Source: Aspidapion aeneum (Eukaryota; Arthropoda; Insecta; Coleoptera; Brentidae). From it: a stretch of DNA of 64,000 nucleotides. Under the pieces are notes generated by a model. The model ran no database searches. It had not been told where the DNA came from and was given only the letters and a program-made list of their open reading frames with translations. The translations under genes and the position numbers were made by a program. How positions within the stretch are numbered: position 1 is the stretch's first letter; the number at the start of each line of letters is the position of its first letter. Below are positions 21,590 to 33,062 of this stretch, one piece after another. The stretch is from NCBI GenBank assembly GCA_963576565.1, contig OY755042.1, forward strand, positions 97,086,185-97,150,184. The letters are read 5' to 3'.

Positions 21590-22215
21590 TTTGGTAACTG
21601 CACATGTGTCAGTTTTGGTGTTTTTGGAACTTACTCCATTATGTCAAGACATTATTTGACAATTGTCAAAAATTTAAGGTTATGTCTATATTACTAAAAG
21701 CTAGTTAATCAGGTAAAAATTTATCAAATTGCAGACTAAAACTTTACCTAGTATTTTTAAAATTAATTGTGCAGATTTATTGTGGACACCATGAAGAGCA
21801 TCAATGAACCATTTTTAACTTTATTAAGAAATTATAAAGAAAAATACAAGTACTTACCAATCAAATGCACTCTCTTACTTCTCCTGGAGATTTTTCTACA
21901 AACCACACATATTTTATGTTAATTATTTCCCATTTTTTACATAAAAAAAACACAATTTTATATGACAAACGCAAAACACCGCAAAATGTAAATAAACAAC
22001 CAATATGGCGTCCACCCACACAACAGCTGTGACGAGTGTCTACGAGACAAAACACATACATGCGCAATTGAAAATTTGCGTCTGTGAATTTAGATTTGCC
22101 ATTGTTTCCAAGAAGCAAGCTATGATTGCTTCTCTTTTCGGTTTTTTATACGAGTATTTGCTCGTATTTGACAAAAACTCTGGTAATCAGATACATATGA
22201 GAGGGGAATAGACTA
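21590..22215. repeat. Family G repeat, copy 1 (partial)
   Basis: Shares long blocks with 25555-26680 and 56490-57010: TTATTTGACAATTGTCAA, GCAGATTTATTGTGGACACC, CGCAAAACACCGCAAAATG, TGTTTCCAA. On the minus strand it has a conserved short frame (21870-21945, ...WFVEKSPGEVREC) followed by GTAAGTACTT. Its other half appears inverted at 22770-23065. Confidence 0.75.
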
Positions 22216-22769
22216 CCCTTCTTCCATGCGCCAACATTGAGATTTCTTGGACGTCCATTTTTACATTAAGAGATGTCACTGTTTCATGTTATGTATGGTG
22301 GATGACTGGCTGCCTACCGAAATGACCAGACGTATCATATACATAATATTCTAATACCCACGGTAACTGCCCATTCATGATGCAAACATGAGGGCCTTGG
22401 GGTCTTTAAGCAAAAAAGACCTGATTGGTTGCTTTCAAAGACATTATGCATATTATTTCCATATAGTACGTATTATTGCAATAACTATGGTACCTTACGA
22501 TGCAGAATGCAAATATAGTTGAAATTGCAATATCAATGGGTATAAGTCTATCCTTTTTGCGGTCCGTCAGATTAAATGTCCTGATTGGTTATACTTTTAT
22601 TATTCTTGTATTCGTTATGTCAAATCATCGGCGTACAGTTGACAAAAACTATCTATGTAAATTTGGTATCTGTGCATTTTTCATACCTTTATTTCTGAAT
22701 GTTTGCATCAAACGCCAACCATTGTGTAAATAGGTAACAGGGAGTATTGGAATATTACGTATATGCTAG

Positions 22770-23065
22770 GCATGCGGTGTGGTCTAATAGACAGAACAGA
22801 TTTGTGTCAATGAAATACTTCCTTATTTTAGATTTAAAAAAAACGATTGTGTTAAAATTATTCTTCCAATACTTTTAATTACTAAAAATTCAAGTAGGCA
22901 AAAAAATAAATGATTTTTTATTGTGACTAGGCTATTTAGAAAGCTGGTATCGGAGAAGAATTAAGGGGAAGATAACCACAAAAAGGTCGACTGACAGATC
23001 CCCATGGTGTCCCCATGAAATTCGGCAGCGTACTCGTCGAAAAGCTATCTATTCCCCTCCCATAT
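22770..23065 (-). repeat. Family G repeat, detached arm
   Basis: Inverted relative to 26640-27115: shared CCGAATTTCATGG, TTTTTGTGGTTA, GATACCAGCTTTC, AACACAATCGTTTTTTTT and AAAGAAGTATTCCATTGACA (minor differences). Separated from the copy 1 body by about 550 unrelated bases, implying an internal rearrangement. Confidence 0.7.
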
Positions 23066-23077
23066 CTCTGGGGGAGA

Positions 23078-23248
23078 CAAAGGCGTATCCAGCTAAAAGC
23101 AGAAGGGGGGACAGGTTTCTAAAGTTAATGGGCTTCTTATGGGGGGCAAATTTATAATATATTCCAAGATCTGTTCCAATTTCATGGTCTTATTTATGAA
23201 AATCTGATAAGAAAGGGGGCGCTTGCTCCACCCCTAAATACGCCCTTG
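23078..23248. mobile_element. MITE-like G-rich element
   Basis: Ends CAAAGGCGTATCCAG and, inverted, CAAGGGCGTATTTAG. Internal GGGGGGACAGGTTTCT and G-runs. A related fragment begins near 14525 (GGGGCGTATCCAGCCC, ACAGGTTTCT). No target duplication found. Confidence 0.6.
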
Positions 23249-23377
23249 CTGGCATATCATTCACAATCCAATGGAATATCCAGGGGTGGGGGTAAAATAG
23301 GGCAGCTGCTCCTCCTTTTTTACCAGATTTTTTAAAATCAAAGAATGAAATGCAAAGAGTTTATGAATTACCCTAAC

Positions 23378-23567
23378 CAGTGGCGTATATAAGAGGGGGG
23401 CTGGGGGGCCCGCCCTCCCCCGAAGCTAAGATTTTTTTAGATATTTTCCACACATATCATGAAGACAAACATAAAATAGTATAAAATACGGCCTCATGAA
23501 GTCTCGCCCCCCACCCCCCCCGAAACTGTCTCGGCCCCCCCGAAACTTTTTTCTATATACGCCAGGG
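23378..23567. mobile_element. hAT-type MITE with 8-bp duplication
   Basis: Ends CAGTGGCGTATATA and, inverted, CCCTGGCGTATATAG. Flanked by ACCCTAAC (23370-23377 and 23568-23575). Interior: G-runs around AGATATTTTCCACACATATC, resembling the G-rich MITE core. Non-coding, 190 bp. Confidence 0.9.
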
Positions 23568-23913
23568 ACCCTAACAATCAGGTCCCCTAACAATCAGTAC
23601 CATTATCACAAAGAATATAGCCTATAGCAGCTATATTCTTTCCGTGCTATTATTTCTATCAAAAATTAAAATATATAGCTATCATTACACACACAATCAG
23701 TAGGTAGATTTCCTTAAATATTGTGGAATTTTAAAAATATTGAAAACTATTATAAGTATGTATTTCATAACTTGTCATTTGATACCATTGTGAACTAAAA
23801 CTATATTTACAAAAATAAATGGCTGATGAGTGGCTGAGAGATGACCTTTTTATTTTTGTTTTGAGTAGATTATGTCAATGAGTGAATATTTTTTTAGATT
23901 ACCTATTACGGAT

Positions 23914-24070
23914 CAGTGGCGGATCTAGGCTGTAAAAATAGAGAGAGGGGAGGGGTTGAACGAGAAAGATAAAACTAAGTAGACACTGGTAAATTAGAGG
24001 ATAAATTATTTTTAACTACATGAACTTGGGGAGCTGGAACCCCGTAGGCCCCTCCGTACGTCCGCCCCTG
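23914..24070. mobile_element. MITE, CAGTGGCGGATCTAGG terminus
   Basis: Begins CAGTGGCGGATCTAGG and ends GTACGTCCGCCCCTG, an imperfect inverted pair, with internal G-rich stretches. No clear target duplication. Confidence 0.5.
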
Positions 24071-24342
24071 TGACAGGGAAAATAGATAATTTCTATCATC
24101 CTATCACTGACATAGTAACATAGTGTGAAAAATAAAGTTAAATTTTGTTGGCCCCAATCGCCTACAGAACCAAGGGCTTTATACATTTACACAGGTTGCC
24201 TACAGAATTTAAACAGTCATGTGAACTTAACCGGACCAATATAGCTGCGTCACCGGGTTTCTAAATAGTTGAAGGCAACCCGGTGGCGTAGATTTTTTAA
24301 CCTAATTACAGGGCCAGTCAGGTTCAATGACCTTTTAAATTC

Positions 24343-24915
24343 TGTCTGTTCATACTCGTCTTAGTCTTTTGTTTTTGATTAGTCTTTGTTCTTTGATTAG
24401 TCTTAGCTGTCTTAAACAAAATCGGCTGTTCATACTCGTCTTTTGTTTTTAATTAGTCTTAGTCATAACCCACTAAAAAAAAATTTAATTTCAATAAAAA
24501 GGCCCCTTTTCAAAAGTCATTTTCTACACAAAACAATCTTATTTAACCTAAACTGTGCACGAAACACAGACATGAAAGAACAAAAGCAAAAAAGAAAATA
24601 AAAACAAATAAAATTTTGAGGTTATGTTAATAAAAACATGATTAATGGCGGTAAATTCAAAATTTCGGCCGCGCGCTTGCGCTCTTCGGACGCCCTGTAA
24701 AAAAAACAACAAATATCAGCTGATGTCTGTCACTCGTCTTAGTCGTTGTCCTAAGGATTGAAAGTTGGCAACTCTTAAGACAAAGACTAATCAAAAACCA
24801 AAGCAAAAGCATTGTATGAACACTCCCATAAGAAACAGTGGTTTTAACTTTCTTATGACAAGACATATGACTAAACCAAGACAAAAGACTAGACAAAAGA
24901 CGAGTATGAACGATC
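24343..24915. mobile_element. Inverted-repeat element with phrase-like termini
   Basis: The left end repeats GTTCATACTCGTCTT, TTTTGATTAGTCTT and relatives. The right end has the reverse complements GACTAATCAAAAAC, AAGACGAGTATGAAC. The middle contains a CG-rich stretch (CGGCCGCGCGCTTGCGC near 24666). Non-autonomous; family not recognised. Confidence 0.6.
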
Positions 24916-24935
24916 CATAAGAAGACCTTGGGCCA

Positions 24936-25433
24936 AGTGTGTCCCTGATTGGTTTAGTAGGCGTACGTTCGCTTTACAATCCGAGGGTGTGTGGTTCGAT
25001 TCCCATGCCTGCCACTAGAATGTCGAACCTACTATCCGTTTGTAAAGACAGATTTACCGGAAGTAGTGGTAAAGCCTGTCTTGAGTGAAGTTTGGGCATC
25101 AACGAAGTAGGCAAAGTTGATGATCAATATAAGCCCGGGGTTCGGAAGTCACGTTGAGCCGGTGATTCCGTGTTAAGAGCGTAGATGGCGCTAGCACGAT
25201 AAAGACCCCTGTGCCCGACAAAAAATTAAATCCTCTTTGGGAAGAGAAAATTGCCTACCGGGGGGTGCTTAGCAGGCAGGCCTGCTCGGTCTTGTAGTAT
25301 GAATGTGTGAGAGAATAAGTTGAGATTATCCCGGGCACCAAGTGACTTCAAATCAGATTATCTTGGTGTCCACCGAATTGAGGTGGCAAATTGTCTGCAA
25401 TAAGCGGACAGGCCAATAAGTCAAAACGAACGA
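24936..25433 (+). mobile_element. tRNA-derived SINE
   Basis: Flanked by a perfect 11-bp duplication ACCTTGGGCCA (24925-24935 and 25434-25444). The head has an A-box-like TGGTTTAGTAGG and an exact B box GGTTCGATTCC (25001-25011 region), so it is RNA polymerase III-type and tRNA-related. The roughly 400-bp body has GTAGATGGCGCTAGCACGAT and GATAAAGACCCCTGTGCCCG and ends in a simple AACGAACGA tail. No coding. The source tRNA is not identifiable from the head alone. The intact duplication suggests a fairly recent insertion. Confidence 0.88.
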
Positions 25434-25941
25434 ACCTTGGGCCAGAACAAGCTTATATTATATTAGACGTGTGTTACGGAAATACGTTAGAGCATAAATA
25501 TGGGGCATACCCATGCATTCTCACACGCGTTACTTGAAGCCAGGACCCCTATTTAATTTTTAATGTTCCTTTTTTGCGTGGACAGGATTGCGGTTACTGC
25601 GCATGCGTTGGTTTTTATGGTTTTGGAACATACTCCGATACGTCACTACATTATTTGACAATTGTCAATTGTTTAGGGTTATGTCTATTATTTTTTTGTA
25701 GAAACTTATTGATTAGGAGAAAATTTATCAAATTGTGGATTAAAATTGTAGTTTTTCTAAAACTAATTGTGCAGATTTATTGTGGACACCATGAAGAGTG
25801 TTTAATGGCATTTACAAACCACTTGTAACTTTATTAATAAATGAGGAAAAAAATACTTCACTCCCATACTTCTCCTGGACATGTTTCTACAAACCACAAA
25901 TGTTTTACGTAAATGATTTCCCGTTTTTCACTGAAAAAAAC

Positions 25942-25978
25942 CAGGGTTCCGCGGATATATATCAAGTGATATATATCA

Positions 25979-26036
<58 letters not shown>

Positions 26037-26434
26037 CTTGATATATATCCGATATATTCAATAATTTTACTTATTAAACTAAAAATGTTTTCTACCATTC
26101 TAAATATCAGAAAATTTGTCAGTACGCCCCTGTACAAAAGTATAAGCATCTGTAAAGGTGTAGTATCGATCGATTCGGCTGCCGCATAGGCATCGCGGAG
26201 CTGACTGGGAATCCCCTGTTTCACATCTGGTAGATCCCCGACACGACGATTTCTTTTGTTTTCTATTTTCCCAGGTTAGAGCAGTTACTGTGTTTTCCAT
26301 CTGTTTGTACTTTTAATTTATTAGGAAGTAGTGATTTTTATTTAATATGCCAAAACCAAAGCATTCAGTTTGATAATGATATATATCAGATGTATATCAT
26401 GTTTATATAAATATCATGATATTTTCGAACCCTG
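25942..26434. mobile_element. hAT-type MITE, CAGGGTTC termini
   Basis: Starts CAGGGTTCCGCGG and ends TTTTCGAACCCTG. Flanked by AAAAAAAC (25934-25941 and 26435-26442), an 8-bp duplication. Contains an (AT)n run (25980-26033) and flanking ATATATC palindromes. Between 26100 and 26290 the minus strand has GC-balanced frames that look protein-like but are unrecognised. The orthologous spot in the 21590 and 56490 copies lacks it. Confidence 0.9.
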
Positions 26435-26774
26435 AAAAAAACATAATTTTACACGACAAATGCAAAACACCGCACACACGGCAACTGTGTGTCTACATGA
26501 CAAGACACACGCCTGCGCACCTAAAAATTCGCGTCCGCGAATTTAAATTTTTCATTGTTTCCAAAGCCAGCTATGAGGGTTCACTTTTCGATTCTTTGAA
26601 CATGTATTTATGCTACGTATTTGGCGTTACCGCATTTAACCAAATACATGGGAGAAGAATAGATAACTTTAAGACGAATGAGCAGCCGAATTTCATGGAT
26701 CTGAGAGTCAGCTATTTTGTGGTTAACTCCCCGTAAATTATTACCCGATACCAGCTTTCAAAATCGAGTAGTCA

Positions 26775-26931
26775 CCGAGGGGTGAACAGCTAAACTAAAT
26801 TTGTACACCATCCTACAGGACAGGAAATAAATTCTTTGTCATGTAGTGTATTGTAGCGTCCTGTATAGAGTCCTGTATAGCCCTGTAGACAAATTTTGTA
26901 CACCAACCGTGGGCTGCTGATCACCCCTCGG
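26775..26931. mobile_element. Small MITE, CCGAGGGGTGA termini
   Basis: Inverted ends CCGAGGGGTGAWCAGC. The inverted family G copy (near 22925) continues straight across this point, giving an empty site; flanks share TAGT. Interior has repeated CCTGTATAG and TTTGTACACCA. Confidence 0.7.
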
Positions 26932-27143
26932 TAGTAAGATACATATACATCTACAATAAGATTTCAAAGGGACAAATACTTGAATTTTTAGTTATTAAAA
27001 GTATTAGAAGAATAATCTTAACACAATCGTTTTTTTTTTTAAATAAAGAAGTATTCCATTGACATGAATCACTTCTCTTGATCTAACTAGACCAACGTGG
27101 CCTAGTCTATTAAAATCGATCGATGGTTACGTCTGGTAATATA

Positions 27144-27681
27144 CAGGGTGTACCATAACTTAGAGAAAAAGGGTTTTAGACAGAAAAGAGAATCTGTTAC
27201 AGCCAGCTGAATACTCTGCTAATTTCTATTTTCTTTATTATATTTTTTGATAAAATTATAAGTTGTGAAGATACAGGTTGTCAAAATAACCTCCGAAAAT
27301 TTATAAAAAATTATAATTTTATCATAATAAGATCAATAATATTTTATTACTATGTCTCGCTAGAGATTTGTTTTTATTAACAAAATATATAAAAAGAACG
27401 TTGCGTTTAAAAAAAAAATAGTTTTTTTTTTAAATTGACGACTAATTTTTTTAAAAATTATTTTTATTTCAATTTATTGCTCTTGTTCTAATACACGAAT
27501 TTACCCAATTTCATATTTTTACTGAGTTTTTTTTAAAGTTATCAAAAAAGTTTAAAAAATCGCCAACTGATGCTCTGTATCTCGACAAAGAAATAGTTTT
27601 GACCCATGAGGAACTTTTTTATCAGACATGACCTCTTCTATCACCTGTTGGCCTATGGCCCCTAAGTTATGGGACACCCTG
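27144..27681. mobile_element. TA-flanked MITE, CAGGGTGTACCATAACTTAG
   Basis: Left end CAGGGTGTACCATAACTTAG; right end inverted CAGGGTGTCCCATAACTTAG. TA on both sides (27142-27143, 27682-27683). A+T-rich non-coding interior. This terminus type is common among insect Tc1/mariner-like MITEs. Confidence 0.85.
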
Positions 27682-27789
27682 TATAGTAGGCAGCCAACAC
27701 GCACGGTTGAATGAGTCCTTTTATTTTTGAGAGGCGCATTGTTTTATATTTTTTGGTGGTGAAGTTTTTAATAGGTAGGTGTATTATTA

Positions 27790-28020
27790 ACTTAAAAATG
27801 TTATCCACAAAAACTGCAGAGCAGAGAGCTTTGTCTAGGATCAGTCCTTTGGAGAAAAACTCAGTAAAAGAACATTTCAGTGATTCATCGTTTCTCAGTG
27901 TTAAATGAATGAACTATAGGCTGCAAGTGGTGACGTCTCTAAACGTAAAAATGAACGCCCGAGAAATGTCAACGTTAGCAGGGAGGAAAGGCAATCTTCC
28001 ATGCCTCTGCATTTAACTAA
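27790..28020 (+). pseudogene. Possible decayed coding fragment
   Basis: A GC-balanced 230 bp in A+T-rich surroundings. One frame from the ATG at 27799 reads KTAEQRALSRISPLEKNSVK and stops at 27908. A shifted frame then reads SGDVSKRKNERPRNVNVSRE and continues to about 28020. The charged, low-bias composition suggests a frameshifted gene or transposon piece. Not recognised. Confidence 0.2.
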
Positions 28021-28056
28021 TTACTACTTATACACAGTTAGATACATTTTATCTGG

Positions 28057-28585
28057 GGGCACGGCCAGTGCCTCTCCAAGTTCGCGTTAACTGCTGTACC
28101 ATCTTTTCTTGAAACATTCAGCTCATATTTGACCTATCTAAAACTCTACTTCGCACAGTCGTAGATCTTCATAGAGTTCACAACCCCTCTAAGTGTCATG
28201 GACTTCCATAAAGTATTAAAGTAGTTACGAAATTTCGAAAAACGTCGAAATTGCCACTCACTCACTCACTCATGTATAGGTCATTAAAATTCTACTATTC
28301 TTCCAGACATGCTACAAAGCTGAAATTTGGCAGACTAATATAATTTATGACCAAATCCTTGGCTATTACGGCTGCAAATGACTCTTAGACAGTGCTAAGT
28401 TGAACATAAAGAAGTTTGACTGCAATAGCATAGTTTAGAAAAACATTTCCAAACTAGTAAGAACCTTTCATTTTAAAATTTGTATTGGAGAACTTTACTT
28501 TTATCTCAATTCTTTTTACGGAATACCATTTTCGCGTACCCGGCTTTTTTTACATAAAATGTTTTTGTTATGATTACTTTTTTTT
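28057..28585 (+). mobile_element. Family F repeat, internally deleted copy
   Basis: The left portion matches 12080-12380 (CCAAGTTCGCG, TTTCTTGAAACATT, CACTCACTCACT, GACATGCTACAAAGCTGAAA). It jumps at about 28362 straight to the foldback loop and right arm (GGCTATTACGGCTGCAAATG through TTTACATAAAATGTTTTT). The left foldback arm and the tandem units are missing. Confidence 0.85.
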
Positions 28586-28869
28586 ATTCTTAATTTAACA
28601 AAAAAGTTTGAGTTGTATAGGTAGTACAAAATTATGTACAACATTGCAAACCATCAATTAGTTTCTGAACAAGACACCTTACCCAACAATTTGTACCAAT
28701 TTCTATTGTTTATTGTCTTGTCTGAAAAATAATATTTTCTACAAAACACCAACCTTATTATTATTACTATTACCACTATTATTAGTTTGCTGTCAATACG
28801 TTGCATTCTTTCCTGCACTAATAAGCTCGCGAAACAGGATTACTTACATACTTTTAAAAAGCCATATTA

Positions 28870-29545
28870 TACTGGGTAGGGACAACCGGGGCAAATGTGC
28901 CAGGCACTAACTTAAAACTTTCGTCGTTTATTTTCAATTAATAAAAGAAGGCACTATTTATTCCGGTTCATATAGTAAACAAAGGCCGTGTGTTGAAAGG
29001 TCACAGCTGATATTACAATGTGAAGGTGTCAAAATTGTGCCTGGCACTATTATAGCCTGGCTTTATTTCAATAATTCTCTTATATTTGGACATTATCCTT
29101 TGTTCTAAAAACAAAAGCGCTTTTAAAAAAAAGAATTGTTTAAAAAACTGTCATAAACCGAGGTATATGTAAACTGTGTGTTTACATTTACCTCAAAAGT
29201 GTGTTTATATTTACCCCTAGGCAAATATTGCCGGGGGTAAATGTAACCATGATAATAATAAACAAATAAAATAATGCATTGTGTTACTAATAATTACTTT
29301 AGTTTAAAGCTTACCTTAAAAAATACTGACAGATTTTAGTGTCTTTGGAAAAATGAAATACAGTTCATTTGCAGAGGTGCATCTGAACTTATCACCACAC
29401 TGAACCAAACTGATGTGGAAGCTAATTTTGATTGCCGCTAACTGTCAAGGAAGTGTGATATTAAAATTGGCGCCAATATCGAATTTAGAGGCAAATTTAA
29501 ATGTTTTTTTAGGACCGTGTACATTTACCCCGGTCGACCCTACTA
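28870..29545. mobile_element. TIR element, CCGGGGYAAATGT termini
   Basis: Left GGGTAGGGACAACCGGGGCA, right inverted AGTAGGGTCGACCGGGGTAA, with TA bases at both borders. The motif recurs inside (GGGGGTAAATGTAACC near 29234). No coding; the Tc1/mariner-like assignment is tentative. Confidence 0.6.
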
Positions 29546-29649
29546 TACAGGGTGGAGATTTTTAACAGAAAAAAAAAACTACAGGTTAATAATTTTTTTA
29601 TTATTATTTTTTTCGTTTAGTGATTTTCATTACTAATTATTAAATGTTT

Positions 29650-30430
29650 ACTACCACTATGTCGGTTTAGAACGTTTTTCTACGTTGTCCGACGCCTATA
29701 AATTTCCACCTCCTTCGATACTGACAATCATGTCAGGTTTTTTTGACTCATTGATCTTTGGATTGACTTCTGCCATTCCAGTTTAGGACGCCATCTTTTT
29801 CTGCGCCCTCTTGGTTGCCATTCTAGGACCTGCCTTTGTAATTTTTCGTCGTTCATCCGTTTTACATGGCCGTACCATATCAGTTGTCTTTTAGTGATGT
29901 CATCCGTTATGCTTCCCTCGATTCCCATTCTTTCTTTTATGATCTCATTTCTTATATGATCTGTTCTAGATATTCTCATTGATCTTCTTATTGCATCCAT
30001 TTCGATACGTGCTTTTCACCATTGTTTCAAATATGTTAAATTTTACATTCTTTTTGATTTCTCTGCTCCATAAAATACTGTTAAGACATCAAATAACCTT
30101 TTTTGTTTTTACAATTCTTTTTTCCAGTTCTTTACAGTCTGTTCCTGTCTTATCATATGTGACACCCAAGTATACATACACATTGCATGGATATATTGCT
30201 TGTCCATTATCTAGTTCTAACACTTGATTCGTTTTCAATGCATAAGTAGTGTCTTGTCCACGTTTACTGTTAACTCCCACTTTTGGTATTCTTCCGTTAA
30301 CTTTCTCATCATAGAGTAGGTATATGTATATCTTCTTTATCATTAGCTACAATTACTTGGTCGTCAGCAAACTGTAATGTGTATATAGTAAATCGGTCGT
30401 TAAGTTGTATTCCCATGCCGTGTACTTTAC
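29650..30430 (-). pseudogene. RTE-like LINE, 5'-truncated copy A
   Basis: Minus-strand remains of a non-LTR retrotransposon ORF2. Near 30420-30340 it keeps the reverse transcriptase motif MGIQLN...LQFADDQVIVA (FADD at 30371-30360), so both catalytic aspartates are present. Several frameshifts follow, then the C-terminal region 30000-29728 with SRTDHIRNEIIKERM, IWYGHVKRMNDEKL and GRRKRWRPKLEW. A TAG stop precedes the usual last residues, whose coding remnant (GTCGGACAACGTAGAAAAACG) lies at about 29665-29695. The same family as 31425-32190 and 44200-44680. Confidence 0.85.
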
Positions 30431-31424
30431 GTTTTCAGAGCTACTGCGATATATATTTTAAAAATCCCTGTCTTAAGCCTTTCCTTACCAGGAATAAAAC
30501 TCGATTTCCAATTTTAATTTTAGATTTTGACCCTTTTTACCTGTTCAAAACGCTCATTAATTCCCAGCAAAGTATGCCCTGCTTCATTAAAATCGTTGGT
30601 ATATTTCGAAATTTACAAGGAAAAACATTTTGTCTTGTATTTTTTGGCCCACAGCCGAACTTATGACATTTGCAAAAAGTAATATCTTAGTTTTATTTTT
30701 GGGCCTAAATACGCCAATGGTGGGACTATACCTATATATTTCGGTCGACAAGGTGTTTAAAAGGGATACTTACGCAAAAGAAAAAATTGAGACGTCATCG
30801 TTATCTTTTAAAGTGATCCCAAAATAAACTGAATTGACCATAGAAAGGAAGCAATAATTTCCAAAACTAAATTCTTATGAATGGAGACATAATTTCTGTG
30901 ATTGTGTGCCAAACCATAATTTAATGTCCGCATTGACAGTTCGGATATCATTTTTCATTATTTTGAAATTCATTTGAACGAAAATATTTGTTTAATCCAC
31001 AAATATATTGGAACTGAAAGTCTTATTTGGTGCAGTGGAGTAGTCTAGGATTGAGACAAGGGGGTAGATAATATATTGTTGAAAAAGAAAGAAATTCTCG
31101 GACTTTTCCTACTCTAATGGAGAAAGTTATGTTTCAAGACCGTGAAAAGTTTTAAACAGTTAGATTTCATTCCAAATTTAATTTAAAAAAAACTGGCGAA
31201 AACACAAATAAATAAAAACAGCGGTTGACAAGCACCTCACATTTCTACACCAGTGTTGTTATTCTTGAAATCTTCCCGAGCGAGTACTCCTCAAAATTCG
31301 AGCGAGGACCAATAAATCGCATGCGCAGTTTTACTTTCACTCGATTTTGAGTGAGTACTCCTCACTCGTTCAAGAAATCATACACAGAGAACAAAATGTC
31401 AGTGGTTAAAAAGGACGGGACGGA
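30431..31424. other. No recognised features
   Basis: A+T-rich. Contains an inverted GAGTACTCCTC-like pair near 31279-31372. Short frames show no domain. Confidence 0.4.
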
Positions 31425-32190
31425 GGCCATTAGAACGTTTTTCTACGTTGTCCGACGACTATTCTCCACCTCCTTCGATCCTGACAATCATGTTCTGTCA
31501 GGTTTTTTTGACTCATTGATCTTTGGATTGACTGTTGCCATTCTAGTTTAGGACGTCCTTTTTTTTCTGCGCCCCATTGGTTGCGATTCTAGGACCTGCT
31601 TTGGTAATCTTTCGCCGTTCATCCGTTGTACATGGTCGTACCATAGCAGTTGTCTTTTAGTGATGTCATCCGTGATGCTTCTCATCTCATTTCTTATGTG
31701 ATCTGTTCTAGATATTCTCATTAATCTTTTTATTGCATTTTCTGTTACGCGACAAGTCTCTTTTCCATACAACAGCGTGGTTTTCACCATTGCTTCATAT
31801 ATGTTAAATTTTACATTATTTTTGCTCCATAAAATACTGTTAAGACATCCAATAACCTTTTTTGCGTTTACTTTTCTTCTTTCCAGTTCTTTACGGTCTG
31901 TTCCTGTCTTATCAAATGTGCCAACCAAGTATACATACTCATTGTATGGAGATATTGTTTGCCATTGTCTAGTTCTAACTCACTTGATTTGTTTCCAATA
32001 CATGAATACTGTGTCTTGTCCACGTTCACTGTTAACCCCCACTTTTGGTATTCTTCCGTTAACTTTCTCATCATACTCCATGTCTTCTTTATCATTAGCT
32101 ACAATTACTTGGTCGTCAGCAAAGTGTAGTGTGTATGTGGTAAATCGGTCGTTAAGTTTAATTCCCATGCCGTGTACTTTACGTTTCCAG
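31425..32190 (-). pseudogene. RTE-like LINE, 5'-truncated copy B
   Basis: Reads on the minus strand from about 32190. MGIKLN...LHFADDQVIVAND carries FADD at 32123-32112. The thumb-like region WSMMRKLTEEYQKWGLTVN follows, then a frame break near 31880 and the C-terminal part ILWSKNNVKFNIYEAMVKTT, LYGKETCRVT and YDHVQRMNGERLPKQVLE. The extreme 3' end (AACGTTTTTCTACGTTGTCC) is at about 31435-31455. Compared with copy A it is better preserved. 5' truncation is normal for LINE insertions. Confidence 0.87.
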
Positions 32191-32530
32191 TTTTTGCCGG
32201 TTTTACTTTAATCAAATCCAATCCGTCAATCCGTGCTCTCTGGGTAGGTACTCTGGGTCTTGAACGATGTGATAGTTCCCATACATGCTTTGACCAATGG
32301 CAGGCTTTAAATTAGCTCCGAGCCGTCACGTGCTATGCAAAAAGACCTCCATTGCGCAAGCTTCTCCTACGATCCGACCGAGGATCGTTCAGTCGGTACC
32401 CGGGCAGGAGAACAGATTTCACTTCAAACGCGTAAAATTCACTAACTCTGAAGAGCGGGCGACTATGCCGTTGGTCGAGACAAGTCATTTCGCACAACAG
32501 GCGACCGCTTAGAGTTTGCTATTGGTCAAA
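32191..32530. other. Unassigned GC-richer stretch
   Basis: Less A+T-rich (GATCCGACCGAGGATCGTTC, GGTACCCGGGCAGG). A 71-codon plus-strand frame at 32297-32512 has no recognised domain. Possibly promoter or old coding DNA; nothing firmer can be said. Confidence 0.25.
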
Positions 32531-33062
32531 GCCGCGGGCGATTCGCCGCGGCTGATTCGCTTCGGGACAATTCGTCGTGGGACAATTCGCCGCCGGCCGA
32601 TTCGCAGCGAGATTTTTTGTTTTATGATATTACCATTGGCAATTGTTTAAACAGTTTTATTTAGCTTGACTTCATATATTTGTTTGATCATAACTTTTTC
32701 AAACTTTTCCAACTAGTTATTTGGTGGTTAGTATAATACAATTCAAAATTTTTTTTATTAGACAAATAAAGAAAATGGCGGATTTTCCTATTTATGAACC
32801 GAATAGAAAAATTGTGTAATTGTATACTAACCCCAAATACCTAGTTGGAAAAGTTTCAAAAAAGTTATGATCAAACAAATAAATAAATATATTATGTATA
32901 TGAAGTCAAGCTAAATAAAACTGTTTAAACAATTGCCAATGGTAACATCATAAAATAAAAAATCTCGCGGCGAATTGTCCCCGCGGCGAATCGGCTGGCG
33001 GCAAATTGTCCCGCGGCGAATCCTCTGCGGCAAATCGGCAGCGGCGAATTGTCCCCTACCCA
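32531..33062. mobile_element. FB-like foldback element, copy 1
   Basis: Both ends are arrays of 10-15-bp GC-rich units (GCCGCGGCGAATTGTCC, CGGCCGATTCGCC), inverted to each other. Next come matching inverted arms TTTTATGATATTACCATTGG, AATTGTTTAAACAGTTTTAT and GATCATAACTTTTT. The centre is a short hairpin with AATGGCGGATTTTCC. Same family as 57052-58377, which has a longer centre. The structure (terminal tandem repeats in inverted arms) is like Drosophila FB elements, though sequence homology cannot be judged. Confidence 0.85.

Larger units (their letters stand above)
25555..27115. repeat. Family G repeat, fullest copy
   Basis: Collinear with 21590-22215 on the left. Its right part matches 22770-23065 in inverted orientation. 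It carries two later insertions (a hAT MITE at 25942 and a small MITE at 26775), each recognisable because the other copies give the empty site. A conserved minus-strand frame at 25862-25935 reads ...WFVETCPGEVWE. Confidence 0.75.
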
